Origin: JAZKAD01 sp040389305
GTDB lineage: Bacteria > Pseudomonadota > Alphaproteobacteria > Rickettsiales > Rickettsiaceae
Reading direction: 5' to 3'
Assembly: GCA_040389305.1 (NCBI GenBank)
Contig: JAZKAD010000054.1
Span: 1-6,307 of the forward strand
DNA: 6,307 nt
In this document: positions 1-6,184 of the stretch, piece by piece
How positions within the stretch are numbered: position 1 is the stretch's first letter
How the letters are laid out: each line of letters begins with the position of its first letter
Program-made: the position numbers and the translations under genes
The notes under the pieces: model-generated
Seen by the model: the letters and a program-made list of their open reading frames with translations, nothing else
Told to the model about the DNA's origin: nothing
Databases searched by the model: none

Positions 1-76
1 TCTAGGCATTTTGAGTCTAGATAATTCGTTCAGTTATAAGATGTGATTGGTATTAAAGCAACAAACTCTTTTTTTC
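1..76. other. Non-coding tail after rnpA
   Basis: This is the sequence downstream of the rnpA stop codon up to the window edge. I see no gene and no convincing terminator here: on the minus strand the bases just after the stop are A-rich rather than U-rich, and no strong stem precedes a T run. The next gene on this side is outside the window. Confidence 0.5.
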
Positions 77-532
77 TTAAGTATTTACAGACAAAGCTCT
101 GTTTATATTATTCAGTATATCAATCTCTAGCGAACTATACTCCGCTTCATCTATACCTTTCCTTGGAATAATCACAAAGGCCCAGTCGTGCCATCTTGTG
201 GGCTCTATTGTTTTTAAGCTAGATCTTATCAATGATTTTAGGCGTCTACGTATTTTATTGCGTGTGACTGCTTTGCCCATTTTTTTACTGATTTTAAGCC
301 CAAGATGAATGATATCTGAATGAACCTCAGAAGCAGAATAGGGGGATAGAGTATCGCTATTATTTATTTCTATTGGGCTTGAATGCACCTGAGCTAAGGA
401 GGTTTTAGAAGGACGAGAAATTCTATGACGAGGATGCATTCCGATCAAAATAAAAAAGCGGCCATGATACTTCTTGCCCTTTTTATTGACAAGATCAAAA
501 GCCACTTGTTTATTTAATGATGAAATGTACAC
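77..532 (-). CDS. rnpA: Ribonuclease P protein component
   Basis: This is the basic protein subunit of RNase P, which binds the catalytic RNA and helps it remove 5' leaders from precursor tRNAs. The family signature is clear at residues 78-99: GLKISKKMGKAVTRNKIRRR contains the conserved RNR-type basic helix that contacts the RNA. An N-terminal segment (residues 1-30, with KKGKKYHGRFFIL) and a C-terminal strand (FVIIPRKG, 119-126) complete the fold. The product is 151 residues, longer than the usual 110-125, because about 43 extra residues (31-73) rich in Ser, Pro and His sit between the first strand and the GLKIS motif. The start is GTG (530-532): an in-frame TAG lies two codons upstream, and the resulting N-terminus (ISSLNK...FDLVNKKGKK) fits Rickettsia-like RnpA as I remember it. 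It follows rpmH by 58 bases, the classic pair, and is probably cotranscribed with it. A stem-loop covers the start codon. Confidence 0.95.
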   Translation of the reverse strand: MYISSLNKQVAFDLVNKKGKKYHGRFFILIGMHPRHRISRPSKTSLAQVHSSPIEINNSDTLSPYSASEVHSDIIHLGLKISKKMGKAVTRNKIRRRLKSLIRSSLKTIEPTRWHDWAFVIIPRKGIDEAEYSSLEIDILNNINRALSVNT

Positions 533-569
533 AAACTATCTCAAGATCTGAATTTGTAAGAGTTTGTGT
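529..569 (-). promoter_or_regulatory. Stem-loop covering the rnpA start codon
   Basis: A perfect 9-bp inverted repeat lies between rpmH and rnpA. In the minus-strand RNA the 5' arm is ACACAAACU (569-561), the loop is 23 nt, and the 3' arm AGUUUGUGU (537-529) contains the GUG start codon of rnpA (532-530). The weak purine-rich Shine-Dalgarno candidate (GAGAUAG) lies at the 3' end of the loop and runs into the arm. Such a fold could damp rnpA translation relative to the very abundant L34. A 9-bp repeat somewhere in an AT-rich window of this size is expected by chance; only its exact placement makes it notable. Confidence 0.35.
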
Positions 570-590
570 CTAGCTCAATAGTTTAGAGGA

Positions 591-725
591 TTACGCTGAA
601 AGTTTTTTTCTACCTTGAGCGCGACGTCTTCTGATGATTGCTCTTCCGCCTACTGTTGCCATGCGAGCTCTGAATCCATGACGTCTTTTACGAACTAAGT
701 TACTAGGATTAAATGTACGTTGCAT
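591..725 (-). CDS. rpmH: 50S ribosomal protein L34
   Basis: This is a 44-residue, strongly basic protein of the large ribosomal subunit. Translation from ATG (723-725) gives MQRTFNPSNLVRKRRHG, then FRARMATVGGRAIIRRRRAQ and GRKKLSA, ending at TAA (591-593). It matches the L34 family almost residue for residue: the RTFxPSNLVRKRRHGFRARM block is diagnostic, and the length is normal. The gene lies 92 bases after infB and 58 bases before rnpA. A near-consensus promoter sits just upstream. The Shine-Dalgarno sequence is weak (GGATAG, ending six bases before ATG) and follows a run of eight Ts. The usual bacterial order rpmH-rnpA is kept, but the link to infB is not the common neighbourhood, since this pair is often found near dnaA or the replication origin. 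Confidence 0.97.
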   Translation of the reverse strand: MQRTFNPSNLVRKRRHGFRARMATVGGRAIIRRRRAQGRKKLSA

Positions 726-759
726 AATTTTCTATCCAAAAAAAATCTATTTATAAAGT

Positions 760-788
760 CTTATACCTAAGATCAGAGTATATGTCAA
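760..788 (-). promoter_or_regulatory. Sigma-70 promoter for rpmH-rnpA
   Basis: On the minus strand, TTGACA (788-783, perfect -35 consensus) is separated by exactly 17 bases from TATAAG (765-760, five of six matches to the -10 consensus). Transcription would start near 753, giving a leader of roughly 28 nt before the rpmH ATG. It is the best housekeeping promoter I find in the window and fits the strong expression expected of a ribosomal protein gene. It implies that rpmH-rnpA is transcribed at least partly independently of infB. I see no terminator between the infB stop and this promoter, so read-through from infB may add to it. Confidence 0.8.
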
Positions 789-817
789 GCGCTACTGAGC
801 CGAACTATATCATCATA

Positions 818-3209
818 TTATAGAGTTTGTTTCTCTTCTATTGTTTCAAACACTTCGAGAACATCCCCTACCCTTAAGTCTTCGTATTTTTCAAAGGCTA
901 TGCCGCATTCATAATTCTCTCTTACTTCTGCAACATCATCTTTAAATCTCTTAAGCGTTTTGAGCTTGCCTTCGTGGATCACTATGCTATCCCTGAGAAG
1001 TCTTACACCAGCCCCACGTTTGATCATTCCTTTCGTTACATATGACCCAGCGATTTTCCCAACTTTTGTAATATTGAAAACTTGCCTTATTTCAACAGAG
1101 CCAATGTATTGCTCGCGAATAATAGGAGAAAGCATACCGCTCATTATCGCTTTAATATCATCTATCAAGTTATAGATTATAGAATAATAACGAACATCTA
1201 TGTTTGCTTTATCTGCCGCTAAAGAAGCTGCATTGAAGGCTCTTACGTTAAAACCCACAACCATAGCGCCGGTAGCAGTTGCGAGCGATATATCCGACTC
1301 ATTAATTGCACCTACAGCACTATGCAGCACTTTAAGTCTTACTTCTTCATTAGAGAGCTTAGTTATGCTATTTATAATAGCCTCTATTGAGCCCTGTACA
1401 TCACCTTTAATGATAACTGGTAAATCTTTGATCGAAGCGCTGCCAGCAGCTCTTAGGAATAACTCCTCTAGGCTAGAACGTTTGGCAATTGATACTTTAT
1501 TATCTTTAGATTTACGAGCACGGTATTCCGTAATATCCCTAGCTTGCTTCTCGCTTTGAAGAACATTCATAGGATCACCAGCCATAGGTGCATTATCCAG
1601 CCCTACGATCTCTACAGGCTCGGAAGGAATAGCGGTTAAAACATTACGCCCTTTGTCATTCATCATTTTTTTTACACGACCGAAGGACTCTCCGGCTACT
1701 ATCAAATCCCCAACCCTTAAGGTTCCGCGCTGCACTAGAACGGTTGTGATAACACCCTTGCCCTTGTCAACTTTGGACTCAATGACTACTCCCGAAGCGG
1801 GAGCGTCTGGATTAGCTTGAAGGCCTAGCATTTCAGCCACAAGAAGAATTGCCTCCTCTAATTTATCTAAGTTAGTTCTCTGTTTTGCGGAAACCGGAAT
1901 TATTATAGTCTCTCCACCAAATTCTTCTGCAACGAGCTCATGTTGTAATAATTCTTGCTTGACTCGCTCTATATCGGCGCCTGGTTTATCTATTTTATTA
2001 ATTGCTACAACAATAGGAACGTTGGCAGCTTTAGCATGGCTAATAGCTTCAATAGTTTGCGTCTTGATTCCATCATCAGCAGCGACTACTAGGACTACGA
2101 TATCCGTTGCTTTTGCTCCGCGCGACCTGATTTCAGTAAACGCAGCATGTCCTGGTGTGTCTATAAAGNNNNNNNNNNATGCCTCCAGCCTCGCCACTTG
2201 CAACGTCCGTGGATTTCAAGGCATCAAGCAATGATGTTTTACCATGGTCAACGTGACCCATAACAGTCACAACGGCTGCTCTGCTTTGCATTGAGCCAGG
2301 TTCATCCACTTCGTTTTGAAGGATATTTTCAACGTCCGATTCTTGCACGCGTTTTAATGTATGACCAAGAGCGCCTACTACAAGCTCCGCTGTGTCTGCA
2401 TCTATGTCTTGATTAAGATTCGCTATAATTCCAAGCTTCATGAGCTCTCTGATAACATCCGCTCCGCGCTCGCTCATTCTACTTGCAAGCTCTCCTACGG
2501 AAATTGTTTCAGGTATTACAACTTCACGATACACCTTTTCTTGTGGACCTTGTTGCTGTAATTTACGCTTTTCTTTCTCGCGAGAACGCCTTAGAGACGC
2601 AAGGCTACGCGTCTTACTAGCTCCATCCTCGTCAAGCATATGAATAATGGCAGTTTTATTAAGCTTTTTAGGCTCTTCCATTTTATGCTTAACTTGGGTC
2701 TGCTTATTTTCAGCCAACTTTTTCTTCTGAGCTACTTCGTCTTCGTCTTCAAAATTTGCAGCATCATTTTTTTTGACATTTAGATGCGGTTTTACTGGAT
2801 CAGCCTCTTTGGGCTCCGCAGACACTTCTTTTACTTCCTCTACTTCTTCTTCGACTTCGGGAACTTCTACAATCTTTTGTTGAATACCAAATGTAGATAA
2901 GCTTCCAACGCGCTCTTGATCATTACGAGGAGCGGAGGGCTCGGCACTGATGCTTTCCGTCGCTTTCTTAAAAATGCTAAGGCGCTTATGCACCTCATCT
3001 TGATTAAGTCCACCTTCGCTTACGGATGGCGTAGAATACCTTGAGAGCGACAGGGCCTTGCTTTTTTTAACTTCTACAGTAACAGAATTAGTACGTGAAG
3101 TAGTAACATAACCTTGCTGAAGCTTAGTAGGGTCAATCTTGGGGCTTAGCGCAAGCCTTGAGCTACTTAAGGTCAATTTTTTTGGTTGGTTTTCTTGCTT
3201 TTCAGTCAT
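818..3209 (-). CDS. infB: Translation initiation factor IF-2 (interrupted by an assembly gap)
   Basis: This GTPase brings fMet-tRNA to the 30S subunit and promotes 50S joining. The upstream segment (ATG at 3209 to 2179, 343 residues) has a charged, disordered N-terminus with an acidic Glu/Val-rich stretch at residues 115-160. An IF2_N-type domain follows at about 229-285 (ISVGELASRMSERGADVIRE), then the G1 P-loop GHVDHGKT at 318-325, and VASGEAGG up to the gap. The segment from 2167 to the stop at 818 (449 residues) begins with G3 FIDTPGH, then G4 NKID (1988-1999), G5 SAK (1883-1891), domain II, the C1 domain (LHSAVGAINESDI) and the C2 tRNA-binding domain (KRFKDDVAEVRENYECGIAF). Ten Ns at 2169-2178 put the halves in different frames. 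The true gap must be a multiple of three, probably 51-54 bases, giving about 810 residues. No natural frameshift need be assumed. The Shine-Dalgarno candidate AAGG lies 13 bases before ATG. The gene is third in the rimP-nusA-infB cluster. Confidence 0.96.
2169..2178. other. Assembly gap (ten Ns) inside infB
   Basis: Ten unresolved bases interrupt infB. On the coding strand the upstream side ends in ...GEAGG plus the bases AT, the first two of an Ile codon. The downstream side resumes with a C and then FIDTPGH. IF-2 proteins have about 18-19 residues between these points (the ITQHIGAY switch I region up to the strand before DTPGH), so the real gap is about 51-54 bases and the Ns are a placeholder of arbitrary length. 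A larger insertion cannot be ruled out from the sequence alone. Confidence 0.95.
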
Positions 3210-3237
3210 ATTTGCTAATTTACCTTACTACTTATTT

Positions 3238-3277
3238 TCTGCTATTTTTTGTGTTTATTTTATCGCACTATAGCAGA
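3238..3277 (-). promoter_or_regulatory. Weak inverted repeat upstream of infB
   Basis: Arms tctgctat (3238-3245) and atagcaga (3270-3277) form a perfect 8-bp inverted repeat with a 24-base loop that is A-rich on the transcribed strand. It lies between the nusA-side hairpin and the infB ribosome binding site. No U-tract follows it on the minus strand, so it does not look like a terminator. With so long a loop it may be chance. Confidence 0.2.
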
Positions 3278-3291
3278 GTTAATGTGAAGCC

Positions 3292-3325
3292 TAAAGTACT
3301 ATATCAAAACCGATGTAGTACTTTA
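3292..3325 (-). promoter_or_regulatory. Intercistronic stem-loop between nusA and infB
   Basis: A long hairpin starts one base after the nusA stop codon. On the plus strand the arms are taaagtactatatc (3292-3305) and gatgtagtacttta (3312-3325). Thirteen of fourteen positions pair, the loop is six bases, and the outer ten pairs are perfect. In the minus-strand RNA the single imperfect position is a C-A mismatch. No U-run follows, so it is not a standard rho-independent terminator. It could be a pause or attenuation site, an RNase III-type processing site, or a stabiliser of the upstream rimP-nusA message. Its role is inference. Confidence 0.6.
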
Positions 3326-3326
3326 T

Positions 3327-4817
3327 TTATTCACTGATATTCCTAGCTGAGCTAATTAAATTTTTAATCTCATCATCGTTCATATTGCTGTTTGGTGCCA
3401 GCGCCTTGAACTCTTCTAAGCTAAGCTCACCCAAATCTTCTACGGTTTTAACTCCGTATTCTGCAAGTTTCAGAAGGGATTCTGGCCCAACGTCTAAAGC
3501 GTCAATTAAGTTTTGCTCAACGCCAAGCTCTTCAAGCTTAGTAATAATAGCTTCGTTTTTAGTGTCAACATAGCTGATTGCGCGTGTTTTAAGCTCACTA
3601 GATAGTTCTTCATCAAAACCTTCTATTGATTGAAGCGCTGAAATATCAGCAGTAGCTATTTGTTCAACGCTAGTAAAGCCTTCTACTGTCAGTAATTGAC
3701 CTAAGACTTCATCAACATCCAAAGCTTCGGTAAATAATGCAGAAGATGTGTTGAATTCATCAACGCGGCGCTTAGATGCTTGATCTTCTGTAAGTACATC
3801 AATATTCCAGCCCGTTAATTTTGCGGCAAGGCGTACGTTTTGCCCTCTTCTACCTATTGCAATACTAAGTTGATCTACAGGCAGAATTACTTCTACGCGA
3901 CGCTTATCTTCGTCTATTACAACTTTTGCTATTTCAGCTGGTGCTAGGGCGTTAATAATAAGCTGCGCAGGATCTCTGTGCCATGCTATGATGTCCACTC
4001 TTTCTCCGGCAAGTTCTGCGGTTATAGATTTTACCCTAGTTCCGCGCATACCGACGCATGATCCTACTGGATCAATGCTGGAATCAGAGGAGTATACTAT
4101 CATCTTAGCTTTAGAACCAGGATCACGCGCAACTGCACGTATTTCTATTGTACCTTCGTAAATTTCTGGAACTTCAAGTTCAAATAATTTCGCGAGCATT
4201 CTGTCGTCGGTCCGAGATAATAAAATTTGCGGACCTTTGGTGTCTTTAATAACTTCTTGAACGTAAGCTTTAATTCTATCGCCTGGCTTGAATGTCTCTT
4301 GTTTAATAGATTGGTCGCGCTTCATTAAAGCTTCCGCCCTGCCCAGATCTACTATTACATTACCGAATTCAACGCGCTTCACAACGCCGCTTAATATTTC
4401 ACCAGCGCGATCCTTAAAGTCTTCGTACTGCTTCTCGCGCTCGGCTTCTCTGACGCGTTGCACAATAACTTGTTTTGCAGTTTGCGCAGCTACCCTTCCA
4501 AGGTCAATTGGAGGTAGTAATTCAGATATAAAGCCCCCAAGCTTCGCATCCTCGTCTTTCTCTTTCGCATCTGCTAGGGAAATTTGCGTAAAATAATCTT
4601 CCGCTATTTCTACCACTTCAAAAAGGCGATATAATTTTACTTCGCCTGTTTTTTTGCTGATTTCAGCTTTAATATTATGGTCTATACCGTATTTTTTACG
4701 ACCCGCTGTTTGTATAGCTTGCTCCATTGCAGAAATAATAAGATCCCGCCCAATACCTTTTTCTCTAGATACGGCTTCGGCTATTTGTAAAATTTCTGCG
4801 TTACCAATATTCAACAT
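3327..4817 (-). CDS. nusA: Transcription termination/antitermination protein NusA
   Basis: NusA binds RNA polymerase and nascent RNA, controlling pausing, intrinsic termination and antitermination. The 496-residue product, about the length of the E. coli protein, shows the full architecture. The N-terminal polymerase-binding domain spans about 1-130 and includes the conserved LGRVAAQTAKQVIVQRVREAER. An S1 domain follows at about 138-203 (GEILSGVVKRVEFGNVIVDLG). KH1 lies around 235-290 with GMRG at 256-259 and the SCVGMRGTRV signature, and KH2 around 305-345 with GRRG at 322-325 (IAIGRRGQNVRLAAKLTGW). Two acidic C-terminal repeats follow at roughly 365-415 and 435-490, each with helix-hairpin-helix-like LL...EG(F) or LGELSLEEF segments. 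The start is ATG (4815-4817), 16 bases after the rimP stop, with purine-rich GAGAG upstream as the ribosome binding site. The stop codon is followed at once by a strong stem-loop. No key motif is missing. Confidence 0.98.
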   Translation of the reverse strand: MLNIGNAEILQIAEAVSREKGIGRDLIISAMEQAIQTAGRKKYGIDHNIKAEISKKTGEVKLYRLFEVVEIAEDYFTQISLADAKEKDEDAKLGGFISELLPPIDLGRVAAQTAKQVIVQRVREAEREKQYEDFKDRAGEILSGVVKRVEFGNVIVDLGRAEALMKRDQSIKQETFKPGDRIKAYVQEVIKDTKGPQILLSRTDDRMLAKLFELEVPEIYEGTIEIRAVARDPGSKAKMIVYSSDSSIDPVGSCVGMRGTRVKSITAELAGERVDIIAWHRDPAQLIINALAPAEIAKVVIDEDKRRVEVILPVDQLSIAIGRRGQNVRLAAKLTGWNIDVLTEDQASKRRVDEFNTSSALFTEALDVDEVLGQLLTVEGFTSVEQIATADISALQSIEGFDEELSSELKTRAISYVDTKNEAIITKLEELGVEQNLIDALDVGPESLLKLAEYGVKTVEDLGELSLEEFKALAPNSNMNDDEIKNLISSARNISE

Positions 4818-4833
4818 ATCTTCTATACTCTCA

Positions 4834-5328
4834 TTACTTGATAATTTTTCTAAATAATTCTTCAGTCAAAACTAACTTTGCATCTTTAATATTTTCAAAA
4901 TCTAAAATTACATTCTGGCCGCTTAAATTTTGACCCTTGTCGATTGAGATTTTATCTCCATCTACAGACAAAATCTTGCCTTGGTATTTTTTTGCTTCAT
5001 TTACAGCTTTATGGAGTTTAATCGCTGCAACATAACCTAAAAACCTAGTAAAATCCTTTAACTTTACCAAAGGACGCTCCACTCCAGCAGAAGAAACCTC
5101 CAGATTATAAGCGTAATTTATAATGTCTTCGACATCTAGAACAGCTGATATATTTTGGCTGACAATACTACAGTCCCTTATACTTATAGGCTTTTCGTCA
5201 AGACGATCAATCAAGATCTCTACAACTTTAGTAACATCCCCGCCTCCAAGTATTCTGATTCTGACTATATCACATCCGAGATCATTAACTGTGCCAATGA
5301 TAGTATTGTAAATTGTTTCTTCGATCAC
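4834..5328 (-). CDS. rimP: Ribosome maturation factor RimP
   Basis: RimP is a cytoplasmic factor needed for late assembly of the 30S subunit. The 164-residue product has the usual layout. An N-terminal alpha/beta domain contains LGCDIVRIRILGGG (17-30) and VVEILIDR (35-42), then DCSIVSQNISAVLDVEDII (52-70). The family signature follows, here LEVSSAGVERPL (76-87) where most members have LEVSSPGxxRPL, so the usual proline is alanine. The C-terminal SH3-like part is at about 95-155. The start is GTG (5326-5328): the in-frame codons upstream reach TAA without an ATG, GTG or TTG, and AGG nine bases before the GTG is a weak ribosome binding site. The gene ends in tandem TAA TGA and leads the rimP-nusA-infB cluster, its standard bacterial position. 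A terminator stands 48 bases upstream, so the operon promoter should lie between them or transcription must read through. I see no convincing promoter there. Confidence 0.95.
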   Translation of the reverse strand: MIEETIYNTIIGTVNDLGCDIVRIRILGGGDVTKVVEILIDRLDEKPISIRDCSIVSQNISAVLDVEDIINYAYNLEVSSAGVERPLVKLKDFTRFLGYVAAIKLHKAVNEAKKYQGKILSVDGDKISIDKGQNLSGQNVILDFENIKDAKLVLTEELFRKIIK

Positions 5329-5376
5329 GTCTTTAAGCCTAATTTATAGATAATATAACTGTATCTTGAGGGCAAT

Positions 5377-5401
5377 AAAAAAGGCGGGATAAACCCACCT
5401 C
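5377..5401 (-). terminator. Rho-independent terminator upstream of rimP
   Basis: On the minus strand the RNA reads AGGUGGG, loop UUUAU, CCCGCCU, then U-tract. All seven positions pair, with one G-U wobble, and six consecutive Us follow (complement of 5377-5382). This is a textbook intrinsic terminator, GC-rich in an AT-rich setting. It ends transcription coming from the 5401-5608 region or from the unidentified gene at 5609, and insulates or attenuates entry into rimP, whose GTG is 48 bases further on. Confidence 0.9.
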
Positions 5402-5608
5402 TTCTACACCAACCAATCTTATTCTTAAGAAGAATCTACTCCATCCTTTCGTAAAAAGCAATACCAATATGCATGCCTGTATAAGTTTATATCACTTCAT
5501 AAACACCTCCGATCAGATCTTTATACAAATGTAGCGCAAAATCTAGTTTCGAAAAAAGTATAATGTTATTGAGTAGTTGACTCATGAGCACAGCAGTTTT
5601 GGTCAGAT
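5401..5608 (-). other. Leader-like or 3' UTR region between the orphan gene and the terminator
   Basis: About 208 bases carry no gene of normal size on either strand. On the minus strand they contain a strong Shine-Dalgarno sequence, GGAGGTG (5510-5504), correctly spaced from ATG AAG TGA (5500-5492). A 12-codon frame (5474-5436) follows, then a 10-base palindrome TTCTTAAGAA (5432-5423), and finally the terminator. A TATAAA hexamer (5525-5520) and a TATACT hexamer (about 5563-5558) are possible -10 elements, but neither has a credible -35. The region may be a long 3' UTR, a small RNA, or a leader with attenuation ahead of rimP. I recognise no known RNA family and no tRNA. Confidence 0.4.
5436..5474 (-). 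CDS. Possible 12-residue leader peptide
   Basis: An ATG at 5474-5472 opens a 12-codon frame, MHIGIAFYERME, ending at TAG (5438-5436). It lies 35 bases upstream of the terminator hairpin. The only Shine-Dalgarno candidate close to it is AGG two bases before the ATG, which is too near. The strong GGAGGTG site is 29 bases upstream and serves an even shorter frame. There is no run of one regulatory amino acid. I list it because position and size fit a leader peptide, but it may well not be translated. Confidence 0.12.
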   Translation of the reverse strand: MHIGIAFYERME

Positions 5609-6184
5609 TTAGCGGCGCCTCGTTTGTTGTGCCTGGGGAGCGTGAGGTGTAGTTAGTACGCGTACCTCATCATCTAAGGTTGAGGGGCACTTACTTCTTA
5701 ATGCACTTACTATACTTTGTCTTTTTTGAGAGCGCATTGCAATATCTGAAGTGGGATTTGGTTTTGGCTCAGATTCATTATAGTCTACGTAAGATTTTGG
5801 TTTAAATGCAGTCTGCGGAGCATCTACTGCAGCAGTAAATCTTGCAACCCGTCGCGCAACACCTCGAGAGACCGTATCTGAGTGAGATTGTAGTGCACTA
5901 GAGTCCTTAGATACAGCGGTTTCAACACATGCTTTTTCAATGCGCTCTTTTGCAACGTACTCTATCGTACTACACACCTCACTGTAGCATTTTGTATATT
6001 CTGTATACAACGCAGTATATTGAGATAGAATCTTTGGATTAATTGGCTGATCTTTTTGTTCATCATAAAAGTCACGCATTTTCCTATCAGCATCTTTGGC
6101 GCGATCACGAAGCGCTATTATTGCCTCGTCTTTGCCACTAGTAAGATCTTTATTTGTTAAGAATTTATCTAATTCTGGCTGCAC
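5609..6184 (-). CDS. Hypothetical protein, hydrophilic, function unknown
   Basis: I do not recognise this protein. From GTG (6182-6184) it is 191 residues with no signal peptide and no membrane segment. Residues 1-95 are charged and look helical (DEAIIALRDRAKDADRKMRD, later YVAKERIEKACVETA), with three cysteines at about 68-88. From about 95 on it becomes Ser/Pro/Gln-rich, basic and probably disordered, ending in APQAQQTRRR. The reading frame stays open upstream to 6268 (in-frame TAA at 6269-6271), and those 28 codons look protein-like, but they contain no ATG, GTG or TTG. The GTG has AAGG four bases upstream, which is close but possible. Alternatively, an ATG in another frame at 6256-6258 suggests a frameshift, either natural or a sequence error. 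A small lineage-specific or secreted effector-like protein would fit an intracellular bacterium, but nothing here proves it. Transcription probably ends at the terminator at 5377. Confidence 0.6.
   Translation of the reverse strand: MQPELDKFLTNKDLTSGKDEAIIALRDRAKDADRKMRDFYDEQKDQPINPKILSQYTALYTEYTKCYSEVCSTIEYVAKERIEKACVETAVSKDSSALQSHSDTVSRGVARRVARFTAAVDAPQTAFKPKSYVDYNESEPKPNPTSDIAMRSQKRQSIVSALRSKCPSTLDDEVRVLTTPHAPQAQQTRRR

Noticed and set aside
1..21. Inverted repeat TCTAG/CTAGA
   Set aside because: Only five base pairs with an eleven-base loop and no T-run; expected by chance.
2133..2203. infB as a split or frameshifted pseudogene
   Set aside because: The frame change coincides exactly with the run of Ns, and both flanks hold intact conserved motifs, so the gap explains it.
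960..2234. Open frames of about 70-120 codons on the plus strand opposite infB
   Set aside because: They are antisense to a clearly conserved gene, have no recognisable motifs and no ribosome binding sites I trust. One runs through the N gap.
3246..3281. Internal promoter for infB (TTCACA with TAAAAT)
   Set aside because: The spacing is 20 bases and alternatives at 16-18 bases lack a usable -10 element.
2361..4857. Plus-strand open frames opposite the infB N-terminal part and nusA
   Set aside because: They are shadows of conserved minus-strand genes with compositionally odd translations and no homology that I recognise.
5123..5349. Two overlapping plus-strand frames opposite rimP
   Set aside because: They lie antisense to a conserved rimP and have no family motif.
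5329..5376. Promoter for rimP just after the terminator (TTGCCC, 17 bases, TATCTA)
   Set aside because: Only four of six and three of six matches to consensus; in an AT-rich stretch this is too weak to call, although a promoter is expected here.
5552..5590. Second terminator after the orphan gene (TGAGT/ACTCA stem and a run of six Ts)
   Set aside because: The stem is five base pairs and the T-run lies over ten bases away from it, so it does not form a standard intrinsic terminator.
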